64,000 nucleotides of DNA, from assembly GCA_947367055.1 (NCBI GenBank), contig CANBCI010000002.1, forward strand, positions 204,005-268,004. Reading direction: 5' to 3'. The position numbers and the translations under genes were made by a program. Source of the stretch: an uncultured Alphaproteobacteria bacterium. GTDB lineage: Bacteria > Pseudomonadota > Alphaproteobacteria > Rs-D84. The notes beneath the pieces are model-generated. The model worked only from the letters and a program-made list of their open reading frames with translations, was not told the origin of the DNA and made no database searches. Below, in pieces: positions 36,262 to 44,146 of the stretch (its first letter is position 1; each line of letters starts with the position of its first letter).

Positions 36262-37032
36262 ATGCACGATTTGTTTGATGTATGCGACTGTGGCATGGGC
36301 GATGATGCGCCTGCGCATATGCCGCTAATTGGCGACACTGCGCCCGCGTTTGTCGCCCAGACCACCAACGGCACCGTAAACTTTCCCGCCGATTATGTGG
36401 GCAAGTGGGTCATATTATTTTCGCACCCTGCGGACTTTACGCCCGTATGCACGTCCGAATTTATGGCGTTTCAGGGTATGCTGCCGGAATTTCAGCAGCT
36501 AAACACTGATATTATCGGCCTGTCTGTTGGGACATTAAGCGGTCACTTGGCGTGGCTTAACGCAATAAAGGACATTGAATGGCGCGGGTGGAAAAACATG
36601 GAAATCACATTTCCGTTAATTGATGACATGAACATGGAAATCGCCAACAAATACGGCATGATTCATCCGAACGCGTCCGACACCAAGGCCGTTCGCGCCG
36701 TGTTCATCATTGATCCAAAGGCCACAATCCGCACGATTTTGTACTATCCGTTGACAACGGGCCGCAATTTCGAAGAAATAAAGCGCATGTTAATTGCACT
36801 GCAGACGACAGACGCGTTCGGTGTTTCAACACCGGCGGATTGGAATCCGGGCGACGATATTTTGGTACCCGCGCCTGCAACGACTGCAGCCATGCAAAAG
36901 CGCATCAACAACACGGATAAAAGCCTGGATGTAAAGGCCTGGTTTTTAACCTTTAAAAAACTGGCGGCGGATACGATTTTTGAAAAAATCAGACATAACA
37001 AACCAACCGCCCCTGCGCGAAAAAAGAAATGA
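36262..37032 (+). CDS. peroxiredoxin (Prx6/AhpC-like)
   Basis: 256-residue thiol peroxidase reducing H2O2 or organic peroxides. Peroxidatic Cys63 lies in HPADFTPVCTSEF, with Thr and Arg (AVRAVFIIDPKATIRTI) of the active site. The long C-terminal part fits the Prx6 subgroup. Unusual is an N-terminal extension CDCGMGDD before the usual start, giving an extra Cys-x-Cys. GGAG precedes the ATG. Consistent with oxidative stress defence in a strict or micro-aerobe alongside rubrerythrin. Confidence 0.93.
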   Translation: MHDLFDVCDCGMGDDAPAHMPLIGDTAPAFVAQTTNGTVNFPADYVGKWVILFSHPADFTPVCTSEFMAFQGMLPEFQQLNTDIIGLSVGTLSGHLAWLNAIKDIEWRGWKNMEITFPLIDDMNMEIANKYGMIHPNASDTKAVRAVFIIDPKATIRTILYYPLTTGRNFEEIKRMLIALQTTDAFGVSTPADWNPGDDILVPAPATTAAMQKRINNTDKSLDVKAWFLTFKKLAADTIFEKIRHNKPTAPARKKK

Positions 37033-37037
37033 TAAAT

Positions 37038-37068
37038 AACCGGTGCCGAATGGCGCCGGTTTCTTTTT
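37038..37068. terminator. bidirectional intrinsic terminator
   Basis: Stem ACCGGtGCC / GGCgCCGGT with GAAT loop, then TTCTTTTT; between convergent genes. Confidence 0.75.
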
Positions 37069-37411
37069 AAAATACCAATGGAAAATCACGAATATCCAAC
37101 GGCACGCCATCGCGTTCCGGATCCCATTGAAATTCGTCCATTTGAACCTTTTTATCCTTGGTGAACTTGACACCTTCGGATTTTAATGCCCGATATTGTT
37201 GTTCAAAAAATCCGGCACCGCACAGGGATCCGTCCTTGAACACAACACGATGCCACGGCAAATGCCATGACGATTTTACATTTGACGCATATCCGACAAA
37301 GCGCGCCATGCGCGGCCGCCCAATCATGCGGGCAATCTGGCCGAATGTGGCGACACGTCCGGCGGGGATTTTTGCAACAATATCGTAAACCTGTTCGTTA
37401 AATGTTTTCAT
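37067..37411 (-). CDS. alkyltransferase-like (ATL) DNA repair protein
   Basis: 114 residues with the O6-alkylguanine-DNA alkyltransferase DNA-binding domain: VYDIVAKIPAGRVATFGQIA, GRPRMARFVG, and the active-site segment WHLPWHRV. In true transferases this reads PCHRV; here Trp53 replaces the Cys, as in ATL proteins, which flag alkylated bases for nucleotide excision repair instead of repairing them directly. Domain is complete. Confidence 0.9.
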   Translation of the reverse strand: MKTFNEQVYDIVAKIPAGRVATFGQIARMIGRPRMARFVGYASNVKSSWHLPWHRVVFKDGSLCGAGFFEQQYRALKSEGVKFTKDKKVQMDEFQWDPERDGVPLDIRDFPLVF

Positions 37412-37531
37412 GCCGCTTTTTATAGCATATTTTTACCGCAAATCAAGCCCATTTAAATAAAAGAAATTGACAAGTTTTGCCTCTGGCTGTATTCTTTTGC
37501 AGAAAATACTTTTAAACCAAACGAGGATACT

Positions 37532-39292
37532 TTGAAAATAGACAGTTTATTAGGCAAGCGGTACAAGGAAAAACCCAATGACGCAAAATTAAAAAGTCAT
37601 GAATTGTTGGTTCGCGGCGGATATATCCGCCCTGTGTCCAGCGGTATTTTTTCCATATTGATGCCGGGGCTGAAAACACTAAAGAAGATTGAAAACATCG
37701 TTCGCAGTGAGATGAATGCCCTTGGCGCACAGGAGGTTGAAATGCCCCTGGTCCAGCCCAAGGAACTGTGGGAGGAATCCGGCCGTTATGCGGCGATAAA
37801 TCAGGAATTGGCAAAATTCCGTGACAGAAACGATCGCGGCATGGTTCTGGCCATGACTCATGAAGAGGCGGCGGTTGCCCTGGCGCGGACAGAGGCCACC
37901 AGTTACAAGGATTACCCGTTTTCCATATATCAGTTCGCTAAAAAATTCCGTGACGAGGCGCGTCCGCGCGGCGGTCTTATCCGGGTCAAGGAATTTACGA
38001 TGAAAGATGCCTACTCTTTCCATCGTGATTTGGAAAGCCTGAACAAAACATATGCCGAATATGCGCGTGCATACGACCGCATATTTGCACGCGTCGGTGT
38101 GCCAGAGGTTATATCAATTCAATCCGACAGTGGTATGATGGGTGGCAAGGTTTCGCATGAATACATGCTGCTGACGCCGTGCGGCGAAGACACGATTATT
38201 ACATGCGACGGATGCGATTACCGCGCAAACAAGGAAATTGCCACCGCACGCGTCATCGCAAAAAACGCGGATGCGGAAATGCTGCCTTTGGAAAAAGTAC
38301 ACACACCGCACGTAAAGACGATTGAAGATGTCGCAAAATTTTTAAATGTTGCGGCGCATCAACTGGCCAAGGCAGTTGTCTATAAATCTGAAAAGACGGG
38401 CCAAACAATTATCGTAATGGTACGCGGCGACCGCGAGGTTAATGAAAACAAACTGTCCAAGATATTACAGGAAGTGCCGATGTTCGCCGATGACGAGGCG
38501 TTTGAACGCAGCGGTATTGTCCCGGGCTTTGCATCCGGGTATGGTGCACGGAATGCGCGTGTGTTGGTTGATGAATCACTGCGAAATGAACGTAATCTGG
38601 TCGCCGGTGCGAACGAGGCTGATTATCATTTCAAAAACTTTAACATTGAACGCGACCTGCCCGATGCCGAATTTGTTGACGTGTCGTCGGTCCAGGATGG
38701 TGATGTGTGCGCACAATGCGGCGCACCGGTAAAAATCAACCGCGGGATAGAGGTTGGCAACATTTTCCAATTGGGCGATAAATATACTACGCCGATGAAA
38801 ATGACATACATTGATGAAAACGGCGCATCACAAACGCCTATTATGGGTTGCTATGGCATCGGAATCGGCCGCCTGATGGCCAGCGTGATAGAGGCATGCC
38901 ATGATGATCGCGGCCCGATTTGGCCGGTATCAATCGCGCCGTGGACAGTGTCGGTCACATCCATTCACGCCAAGGATGAAACCGTTTCCACCGAAGATGC
39001 GGCGCGCACTGCATACCGTGATTTGCAATCGGCCGGAATTGATGTAATTCTTGACGATCGGGCGACAACCGCGGGTGAAAAATTCGCGGATATCGATTTG
39101 TTGGGTGTGCCGTTGCAGTTCGTGGTCAGTCAAAAGACCCTGGCCGAAGGCAAGGTGGAATGGAAAGTCCGTGCAACCGGCGAAAAGGGCCTGGTTGATT
39201 TGGACAAGATAACCGAAATGGCGACCGAATGGATTGCATCCGAAAACCAGAAATTGATAGAAAGCGCAGATAAAGCAAAGGGGATTTGTTAA
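37532..39292 (+). CDS. proS: prolyl-tRNA synthetase
   Basis: Class II synthetase, 586 residues, bacterial type with an inserted editing domain. Motif 1 region GMKTLKKIENIVRSEMNALGAQEVEMP, motif 2 FRDEARPRGGLIRVKEFTMKDAYSF, editing/INS domain (~220-400), motif 3 MGCYGIGIGRLMASVIE, and a C-terminal anticodon domain. Starts at a TTG with GAGG just before it. A bacterial-type ProRS mischarges Ala/Cys; the ybaK homologue at 61733 may deacylate Cys-tRNA-Pro. Confidence 0.96.
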   Translation: MKIDSLLGKRYKEKPNDAKLKSHELLVRGGYIRPVSSGIFSILMPGLKTLKKIENIVRSEMNALGAQEVEMPLVQPKELWEESGRYAAINQELAKFRDRNDRGMVLAMTHEEAAVALARTEATSYKDYPFSIYQFAKKFRDEARPRGGLIRVKEFTMKDAYSFHRDLESLNKTYAEYARAYDRIFARVGVPEVISIQSDSGMMGGKVSHEYMLLTPCGEDTIITCDGCDYRANKEIATARVIAKNADAEMLPLEKVHTPHVKTIEDVAKFLNVAAHQLAKAVVYKSEKTGQTIIVMVRGDREVNENKLSKILQEVPMFADDEAFERSGIVPGFASGYGARNARVLVDESLRNERNLVAGANEADYHFKNFNIERDLPDAEFVDVSSVQDGDVCAQCGAPVKINRGIEVGNIFQLGDKYTTPMKMTYIDENGASQTPIMGCYGIGIGRLMASVIEACHDDRGPIWPVSIAPWTVSVTSIHAKDETVSTEDAARTAYRDLQSAGIDVILDDRATTAGEKFADIDLLGVPLQFVVSQKTLAEGKVEWKVRATGEKGLVDLDKITEMATEWIASENQKLIESADKAKGIC

Positions 39293-39336
39293 AACCCCTT
39301 GCAAAAGGAAACTAAATCTGTATAATGCCAATCACC

Positions 39337-39426
39337 GGAGAAGTGGCAGAGTGGTCGAATGCGCGCGACTCGAAATCGTGTATACGGGCAACCGTATCAA
39401 GGGTTCGAATCCCTTCTTCTCCGCCA
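39337..39426 (+). tRNA. tRNA-Ser(CGA)
   Basis: Complete class II tRNA: acceptor GGAGAAG/CTTCTCC, discriminator G and encoded CCA, anticodon loop CTCGAAA (anticodon CGA), long variable arm TATACGGGCAACCGTAT, T arm. Decodes UCG. A terminator follows. Confidence 0.96.
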
Positions 39427-39433
39427 GAATAAA

Positions 39434-39459
39434 ATGCCCCCTTGTGGGGTATTTTTTTA
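39434..39459 (+). terminator. tRNA-Ser terminator
   Basis: ATGCCCC / GGGGTAT stem followed by seven Ts. Confidence 0.85.
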
Positions 39460-39514
39460 TTCTGGCCGAGGAGTGTGGACAAAGCGTTCGCAACAAAGTT
39501 GCCGGGGTCGACAA

Positions 39515-39601
39515 GGAGTAGATTTTGCAAGCATGCGCAGCGAAATCGTCACGACTGCCGCGCAGGCGTGTAACGCCGAGAGAATCCCTTCTTCTCCGCC
39601 A
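39515..39601 (+). pseudogene. degenerate tRNA-Ser copy / possible integration-site remnant
   Basis: About 87 bases that start GGAGTAG and end with the same 3' end as the intact tRNA-Ser upstream. The last 20-21 bases (39582-39602) are identical to the intact tRNA from the T arm to CCA. The middle shares short pieces (ATGCGC, CGAAATCGT) but the D and variable arms no longer fold. Its acceptor stem would have a mismatch. It is followed by a terminator at 39642. Confidence 0.6.
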
Positions 39602-39602
39602 G
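39582..39602 (+). repeat. direct repeat of the tRNA-Ser 3' end (copy 2)
   Basis: Identical over 21 bases to 39407-39427 in the intact tRNA. Identical tRNA 3' ends on both sides of a short segment are what an integrase leaves behind (attL/attR-like), although only about 155 bases are now between them. Confidence 0.7.
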
Positions 39603-39641
39603 GAATCAGTTATGCTTTGAATATAAAAACATATATCGTTC

Positions 39642-39667
39642 AAAGCCCCGGGGAACGGGGCTTTTTT
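39642..39667 (+). terminator. intrinsic terminator after the tRNA copy
   Basis: AAAGCCCCG / CGGGGCTTTTTT hairpin. Confidence 0.85.
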
Positions 39668-39984
39668 CATATAACTCATATTGTCTATAAAAACAAAAGA
39701 CAAACAGCCAATCATATTTGCCTTCAGTTAGATATGCGTCATAGGCGTATATCCCATACGGTCTGCACATGCACCGCGTTTATTACATCTATAAACATGT
39801 CTGGGCTTTTACCACTAAAACCAATTGTGAATATCTTGGACATGTTGTCATAATTATGTCTGGAATCAACTGTCAATCGCGGTTGAATCCATGTGATTGC
39901 AAGCAGTGCGTGTTTTATGTTGACAACGTTTTTTTTTGTTTTATTGTATCGTTATACATTAATTATTGGCAACAGGTGATCAAT
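39668..39984. other. intergenic, no gene seen
   Basis: About 317 AT-rich bases between the tRNA copy and the methyltransferase. Only short stop-free stretches are present, and the upstream extension of the next ORF (MHRVYYIYKHVW...) lacks a ribosome site. A TTGACA near 39921 may be part of the methyltransferase promoter. Nothing else supportable. Confidence 0.4.
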
Positions 39985-40971
39985 ATGACACAGCAAGAAT
40001 ATTTTGATTTGCGGGCAAAAAGATATAATCAATGTTTGTCGGTTTTTCCAAATGCACGGGCGATGGATGTCCTGCCGTATTTGCATATTCTGGCCAATCG
40101 GAACAAGTTGCCGGAAAGCGTTTGTGATACATTTGGCGGCAGTGGATTTATCACAAATTCTTTGTCAGAAAAATTAAATGCCAAATTCACAATTGCAGAT
40201 GCCAGTGTCGGTATGATGGATGAATTTAAAGGAAAAGACATTTCATTAATGCAGGTAAAACCAGACTTTTCGAACTTTGTTGGAAAATATGACATGATTA
40301 TTTCGCATGGTGGTTTGCATCACGCGATTGAGTTGGTTGGCAATAAAGCCGATCGGATAAAAAGTGACGCATTGCAGGCAAAAATTGTTCGTCAATTGGC
40401 AAACAGTGTTAATCCGGGTGGCTTGTTAATTGTTTCCGATATTCCAAAAGTTCAACCAGGGGGCTTTAATGCCTTGTCGACAGAGTGTGATGGCATAGAT
40501 GCTCTGATGCGTGATTCATATAAAGACAATATCTATTTTGTATTGGATGCGTTTGAAACAAAGAATATCAAAAATTTGAATATCAAATTGCATGCCACAA
40601 TGAATACGCATCATGGGCCGGCCCCTAAATATTTCTTTGATGAATACGTGGCCAAGAATATGGCGTTGGGGCATGTGGCATCATATCCTGATTTTAATAT
40701 GCTGGACCAGGTTGTGCGTGATGCAGGATTAAAATTGGTGTTCAGAATGAATTTCTGCACGCCGTGGGTGTTTAATAACATAGAGGATGCAGGATGGTTT
40801 ATGCGGGAAAAATTCTCGATTGGGACACCCACCCAGCGACCAGGTCAAAAAGCGGATGAAGATATATCAATGCTGATTCAGGTGGCGCATTATCTAGGGA
40901 TTAACCAAATGCGAGGTAAAATTCTAACAAATTGGGGCGTCACGTATTCCGCATGGCAACGTTCATTATAA
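39985..40971 (+). CDS. SAM-dependent methyltransferase-like protein
   Basis: 328 residues from the ATG for MTQQEYFDLR; the track extension to 39769 is rejected for lack of initiation signals. Rossmann-type methyltransferase features: VCDTFGGSGFITNSLSEKL (motif I-like), FTIADASVGMMDEF, YDMIISHGGLHHAIE and NPGGLLIVSDIPKV. Substrate unknown. It is more AT-rich than its neighbours, stands alone, and lies just downstream of the tRNA-Ser duplication, so an acquired gene is possible. Confidence 0.78.
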   Translation: MTQQEYFDLRAKRYNQCLSVFPNARAMDVLPYLHILANRNKLPESVCDTFGGSGFITNSLSEKLNAKFTIADASVGMMDEFKGKDISLMQVKPDFSNFVGKYDMIISHGGLHHAIELVGNKADRIKSDALQAKIVRQLANSVNPGGLLIVSDIPKVQPGGFNALSTECDGIDALMRDSYKDNIYFVLDAFETKNIKNLNIKLHATMNTHHGPAPKYFFDEYVAKNMALGHVASYPDFNMLDQVVRDAGLKLVFRMNFCTPWVFNNIEDAGWFMREKFSIGTPTQRPGQKADEDISMLIQVAHYLGINQMRGKILTNWGVTYSAWQRSL

Positions 40972-41081
40972 ATTCTGGTATGGGGAAACAAAGTGCTGTC
41001 AGCCACTAGGAGTGCCGCGCATACCGTTTCTGTAAAACTGGTCAAATCGCAAAATTTACAAAAATAAATAAAAATACACTG

Positions 41082-41477
41082 CTATTTCGTGCGATTACGA
41101 TAAATGTATTTCATTGCATTGAACACCAATACCGCCGGCCCGGCAGAAAAAGTAACATCTTTGCCCGTACGTGACATATCGTTGCCATTTTCCGCGGTAT
41201 AGTATGTTTTAAGCCCCTTTTCCGACCGATTGGCATATAGGTGAAATTCCCGATGCTGATTTTTGTGGCTATAATTGCCGCGTACTTCAAATGTCGCAGA
41301 ATCAAAACCATACGCACTGTGGTGTGTAAATGTTATACCTTCGCATAATTCTTCGCTTTGAATCAGGCGACTAATCGCGATAATCGCCCGCCAATATTGT
41401 TGCAATTGCCCATTTTGCTTTATGGGATTATCATGCGTTTCCGGATAATATGGCAAAGTATAATTGGCGTTGGGCAT
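41082..41477 (-). CDS. unknown protein (131 aa)
   Basis: Start moved from a TTG at 41507 to the ATG at 41477 (MPNANYTLP), preceded by AAGGA. Soluble and rich in aromatic and His residues (THHSAYGFDSATFEVRGNYSHKN); C-terminus a probable helix (AVLVFNAMKYIYRNRTK). Family not recognised. Slight similarity in layout to the 51112 ORF is too weak to rely on. Confidence 0.6.
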   Translation of the reverse strand: MPNANYTLPYYPETHDNPIKQNGQLQQYWRAIIAISRLIQSEELCEGITFTHHSAYGFDSATFEVRGNYSHKNQHREFHLYANRSEKGLKTYYTAENGNDMSRTGKDVTFSAGPAVLVFNAMKYIYRNRTK

Positions 41478-41538
41478 ACTTATGGAATCCTTGTTATGTT
41501 TTTCCAATCATAGAAAATCATAAACAATTGTCAATAAA

Positions 41539-42711
41539 TTACACTTCAAAATTGTAATTTTTTACCGAACGAACAATTGCATCGACCAATTTATCCTGGT
41601 GCGCGCCGGTGCGCAGTAATTTTTCCTCGGTTGCATTTGATAAATGCCCCAGTTCCAGCAACGCCCCCGGCACAGTCGAACGCAAAACCGCAAACGGCGC
41701 ATGACGCACGCCGGGGCCCGGCTGCTGTTCTATCTTGGCGCCACGGAATGTTCGCGCACAACCGTTGGCATATTCCTCACTCATTTCCGCAACCGCATGC
41801 TGCTGCAATGATGAAAGCGCGAAACGAATATCCTTTTCAAATCCGGTCCAATCATCCAATCCGATTTTATCAGATGCGTTTTCAGATTCGGCCAGTTTGC
41901 GCGCCTCTTCATCCGACGCCTTTTCCGACAGGGTATAAATTGAAAATCCCTTCATTGCACGGCTGGGGTTCGCGTTTGCATGTAGCGAGAGGAACAAATC
42001 CGCCTTGCGCCGTTCGGCAATCGCCGCACGATCAGACAATTTTAAATATGTATCATCACTGCGTGTCAAATATGTTTTAAACCCGTTTGCATCAAGTTTG
42101 GCGCGCAATTTTTTCGCAACGGACAAAACAACATCCTTTTCACGTGTTCCGCCCTTGCCTATGCAACCGGGATCCTTGCCGCCGTGACCGGCGTCAATTA
42201 CAACAATATATTTCTTGGCCGGCGCGGCTGACTTTGCGGGCGCCGCACTTTTTGCCGCGGTTGCCGTACCCGCGGTTGTTGCGGCGGCGTTACCGGCGGT
42301 AAAATCCAGAACAAGGCGGTAATCATTATCGCCATTCGGTTCCAGCATCATAATTTGAGATTTTGGAATTTGCGCAATCGGTTTGTTCAGATTTGCCGTG
42401 ATTTGCAAACGGTCGCCGACCTGGGCCTGGGAAATGGATTTGACCAATGTTCCCGACGCCAGTTTTGGCGTCAAAGATGTATTTGCCGCCGTGTTTGCAA
42501 TATTTATAACCAATTGATTTGCAGGATAAGACAATGTGTACGACGGCCGCGCCGCCATTTCAATAACAAGGCGTGTTTTGTTCCCCGGTTGCACACCCGT
42601 GCGCAATGATTTCAACGAATTGCGCGCCGCAAAGGCCATACGCGGCAACATAATCGTCGCCGCAAAACCAAATCCGGTCAGTTTCAAAAGCGTTCGTCTT
42701 GATACCTTCAT
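41539..42711 (-). CDS. amiC: N-acetylmuramoyl-L-alanine amidase, AmiC-like, Tat-exported
   Basis: 390-residue zinc hydrolase cutting the glycan-peptide bond of murein at division. N-terminus has a twin-arginine signal (SRRTLLKLTGFGFAAT) ending AFAA. Then an AMIN domain (about 35-145), an Ala/Lys/Pro-rich linker, and an Amidase_3 domain with IDAGHGGKDPGCIG, EKDVVLSVAKKL, LFLSLHANAN and the LLELGHLSNATEE end carrying the catalytic Glu. Tat export and AMIN domain match E. coli AmiC. ATG at 42711 chosen over a TTG at 42720, which lies between the -10 box and the start. Confidence 0.93.
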   Translation of the reverse strand: MKVSRRTLLKLTGFGFAATIMLPRMAFAARNSLKSLRTGVQPGNKTRLVIEMAARPSYTLSYPANQLVINIANTAANTSLTPKLASGTLVKSISQAQVGDRLQITANLNKPIAQIPKSQIMMLEPNGDNDYRLVLDFTAGNAAATTAGTATAAKSAAPAKSAAPAKKYIVVIDAGHGGKDPGCIGKGGTREKDVVLSVAKKLRAKLDANGFKTYLTRSDDTYLKLSDRAAIAERRKADLFLSLHANANPSRAMKGFSIYTLSEKASDEEARKLAESENASDKIGLDDWTGFEKDIRFALSSLQQHAVAEMSEEYANGCARTFRGAKIEQQPGPGVRHAPFAVLRSTVPGALLELGHLSNATEEKLLRTGAHQDKLVDAIVRSVKNYNFEV

Positions 42712-42720
42712 TTCATGCAA

Positions 42721-42749
42721 ATTATATCAAATTTTCCCTAGCCATTCAA
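42721..42749 (-). promoter_or_regulatory. amiC promoter
   Basis: Minus strand: TTGAAT (42749-42744), 17-base spacer, perfect TATAAT (42726-42721). The ATG at 42711 is only about 10 bases past the -10 box, implying a leaderless transcript. Confidence 0.65.
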
Positions 42750-42754
42750 GCGAT

Positions 42755-42780
42755 AACAAAAATCCCCCAAACGGGGGGAT
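42755..42780 (-). terminator. terminator of the 42787 gene
   Basis: ATCCCCCC/GGGGGAT hairpin with GTTT loop, then TTTTTG on the minus strand. Confidence 0.85.
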
Positions 42781-42786
42781 TGGTTT

Positions 42787-44037
42787 TTATTTGCTGATGC
42801 AATTGGCGAAACTTTGCGCCACCTGGGATGTTTCCTGTTGCGTCATGGTGGCCACCGGAATGATATAACACCGCGCACTGTCGCGCACAATGAACACTTT
42901 GGTTCCGCGCTTGTATGCCGTCTGCATGTTATCCATCTGGGCGCTGGTTAAAAACGCATTCTGCGTAGTTGAAGGATTACTTAACGCCGCCTGAACCATT
43001 TGGTAGGCACTGTTGTAATCCCATAATTCAGAACGTGATGTAACCTCCATCCAAATGGACCAGTTTTCATACGGATTTTCAATCTGCGGGGCATCGGTAC
43101 CCGGGAACGCAACACCAACCGCCAAGGCCGCCGCGGTCTGCAGTGCCGTCGGCTGTGACGCGGATGCGTCGGATGTGTGCGAAACCGTATTTAACTGCAG
43201 ATTGTCACCGCAGGCCAAATTCATGCGATTTGTATAGCTGGCCAAAACGGCGTCAACCGCATTTTGCCAATCTTCGCCCTTTTTGTTTAAATCCAGGCTG
43301 ACTATCTTTTCGGCCCAGCCCCAGATGTTTGCACCGACATTTCCGGCGTTGGCAAATCGTGTCACCATTTCCGCACTGCCCCCCGGAACACCCGCGCCAC
43401 AATAATCAGTTAATTGCGAGGTCAGCATGCTGGATGTTTCATTGCCATACGCCAATGCAACCGAATGGCATGACATGGCTGCCTCTAATTCCTGGCGGCG
43501 TTGCAGGCATAAATCAGAATGGGATTTTGACAATTGTGTCGCCATGTTGGACATTGACAGATATGACATCAATTCCTGCTGAACATAAGACGGACACAGG
43601 CGCGCCGCCGTATTCATGCCGCCGGCGGAATTTCGCGTATTTGTTGCATACTGTGGCAACAAAACACTGGTATCCTTTTGCAGGCACAGCAATGCATAAT
43701 TGTATAATTCGCTTTCTGTTGCGTATTGGCACCGGCCGGAACGCTGGCCCGGGACGACGGTAACATCACCGCAATAATCCGACAGGCACTTGTATATTTT
43801 TTCACGACATGCGGTATCAACATCAGGCTGGGTCACCATGTAATATGTGTTCCGCTGATTTTGTATGTACGCATTGGCCAATCCCTGGCTGCCGCGTTGC
43901 CCATTTGTGCTGGGCGTGTACACGGAAACACCACGCGACGCGTCCGCCGCACCGACGGTCCCGGCAGACACCGCAATCGCGTCCGCCCCCAGCAAACACA
44001 GGCCAAACGCCCCAAATATCATGAGTTTATTTTTCAT
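42787..44037 (-). CDS. exported Cys-containing protein of unknown function
   Basis: 416 residues; signal peptide (MKNKLMIFGAFGLCLLGADAIA). The mature part begins with Ser/Gly/Asn-rich sequence, then Cys-rich motifs CREKIYKCLSDYC and CLQRRQELEAAMSC, a helical middle and a C-terminal segment ending ESVAQSFANCISK-like Cys tail (Cys fourth-last). The CRExxxxCxxxxC motif is shared with 28286, suggesting a related exported family. AGAGGGA precedes the ATG. Stand-alone gene. Confidence 0.72.
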   Translation of the reverse strand: MKNKLMIFGAFGLCLLGADAIAVSAGTVGAADASRGVSVYTPSTNGQRGSQGLANAYIQNQRNTYYMVTQPDVDTACREKIYKCLSDYCGDVTVVPGQRSGRCQYATESELYNYALLCLQKDTSVLLPQYATNTRNSAGGMNTAARLCPSYVQQELMSYLSMSNMATQLSKSHSDLCLQRRQELEAAMSCHSVALAYGNETSSMLTSQLTDYCGAGVPGGSAEMVTRFANAGNVGANIWGWAEKIVSLDLNKKGEDWQNAVDAVLASYTNRMNLACGDNLQLNTVSHTSDASASQPTALQTAAALAVGVAFPGTDAPQIENPYENWSIWMEVTSRSELWDYNSAYQMVQAALSNPSTTQNAFLTSAQMDNMQTAYKRGTKVFIVRDSARCYIIPVATMTQQETSQVAQSFANCISK

Positions 44038-44146
44038 TCAAATCCCTCTCGTTATAAAAATTTTATCATATTGCGCAGAAAAAGGCAAACATTCATTTAA
44101 GGTATAATCGCACAAAACGGTTGATTTGAATTAATAAATTGATAAT

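Noticed and set aside
39312-39715. ORFs containing [14 protein letters not shown]-type peptides on the minus strand
   Set aside because: These are translations of the tRNA-Ser gene, a common annotation artefact.
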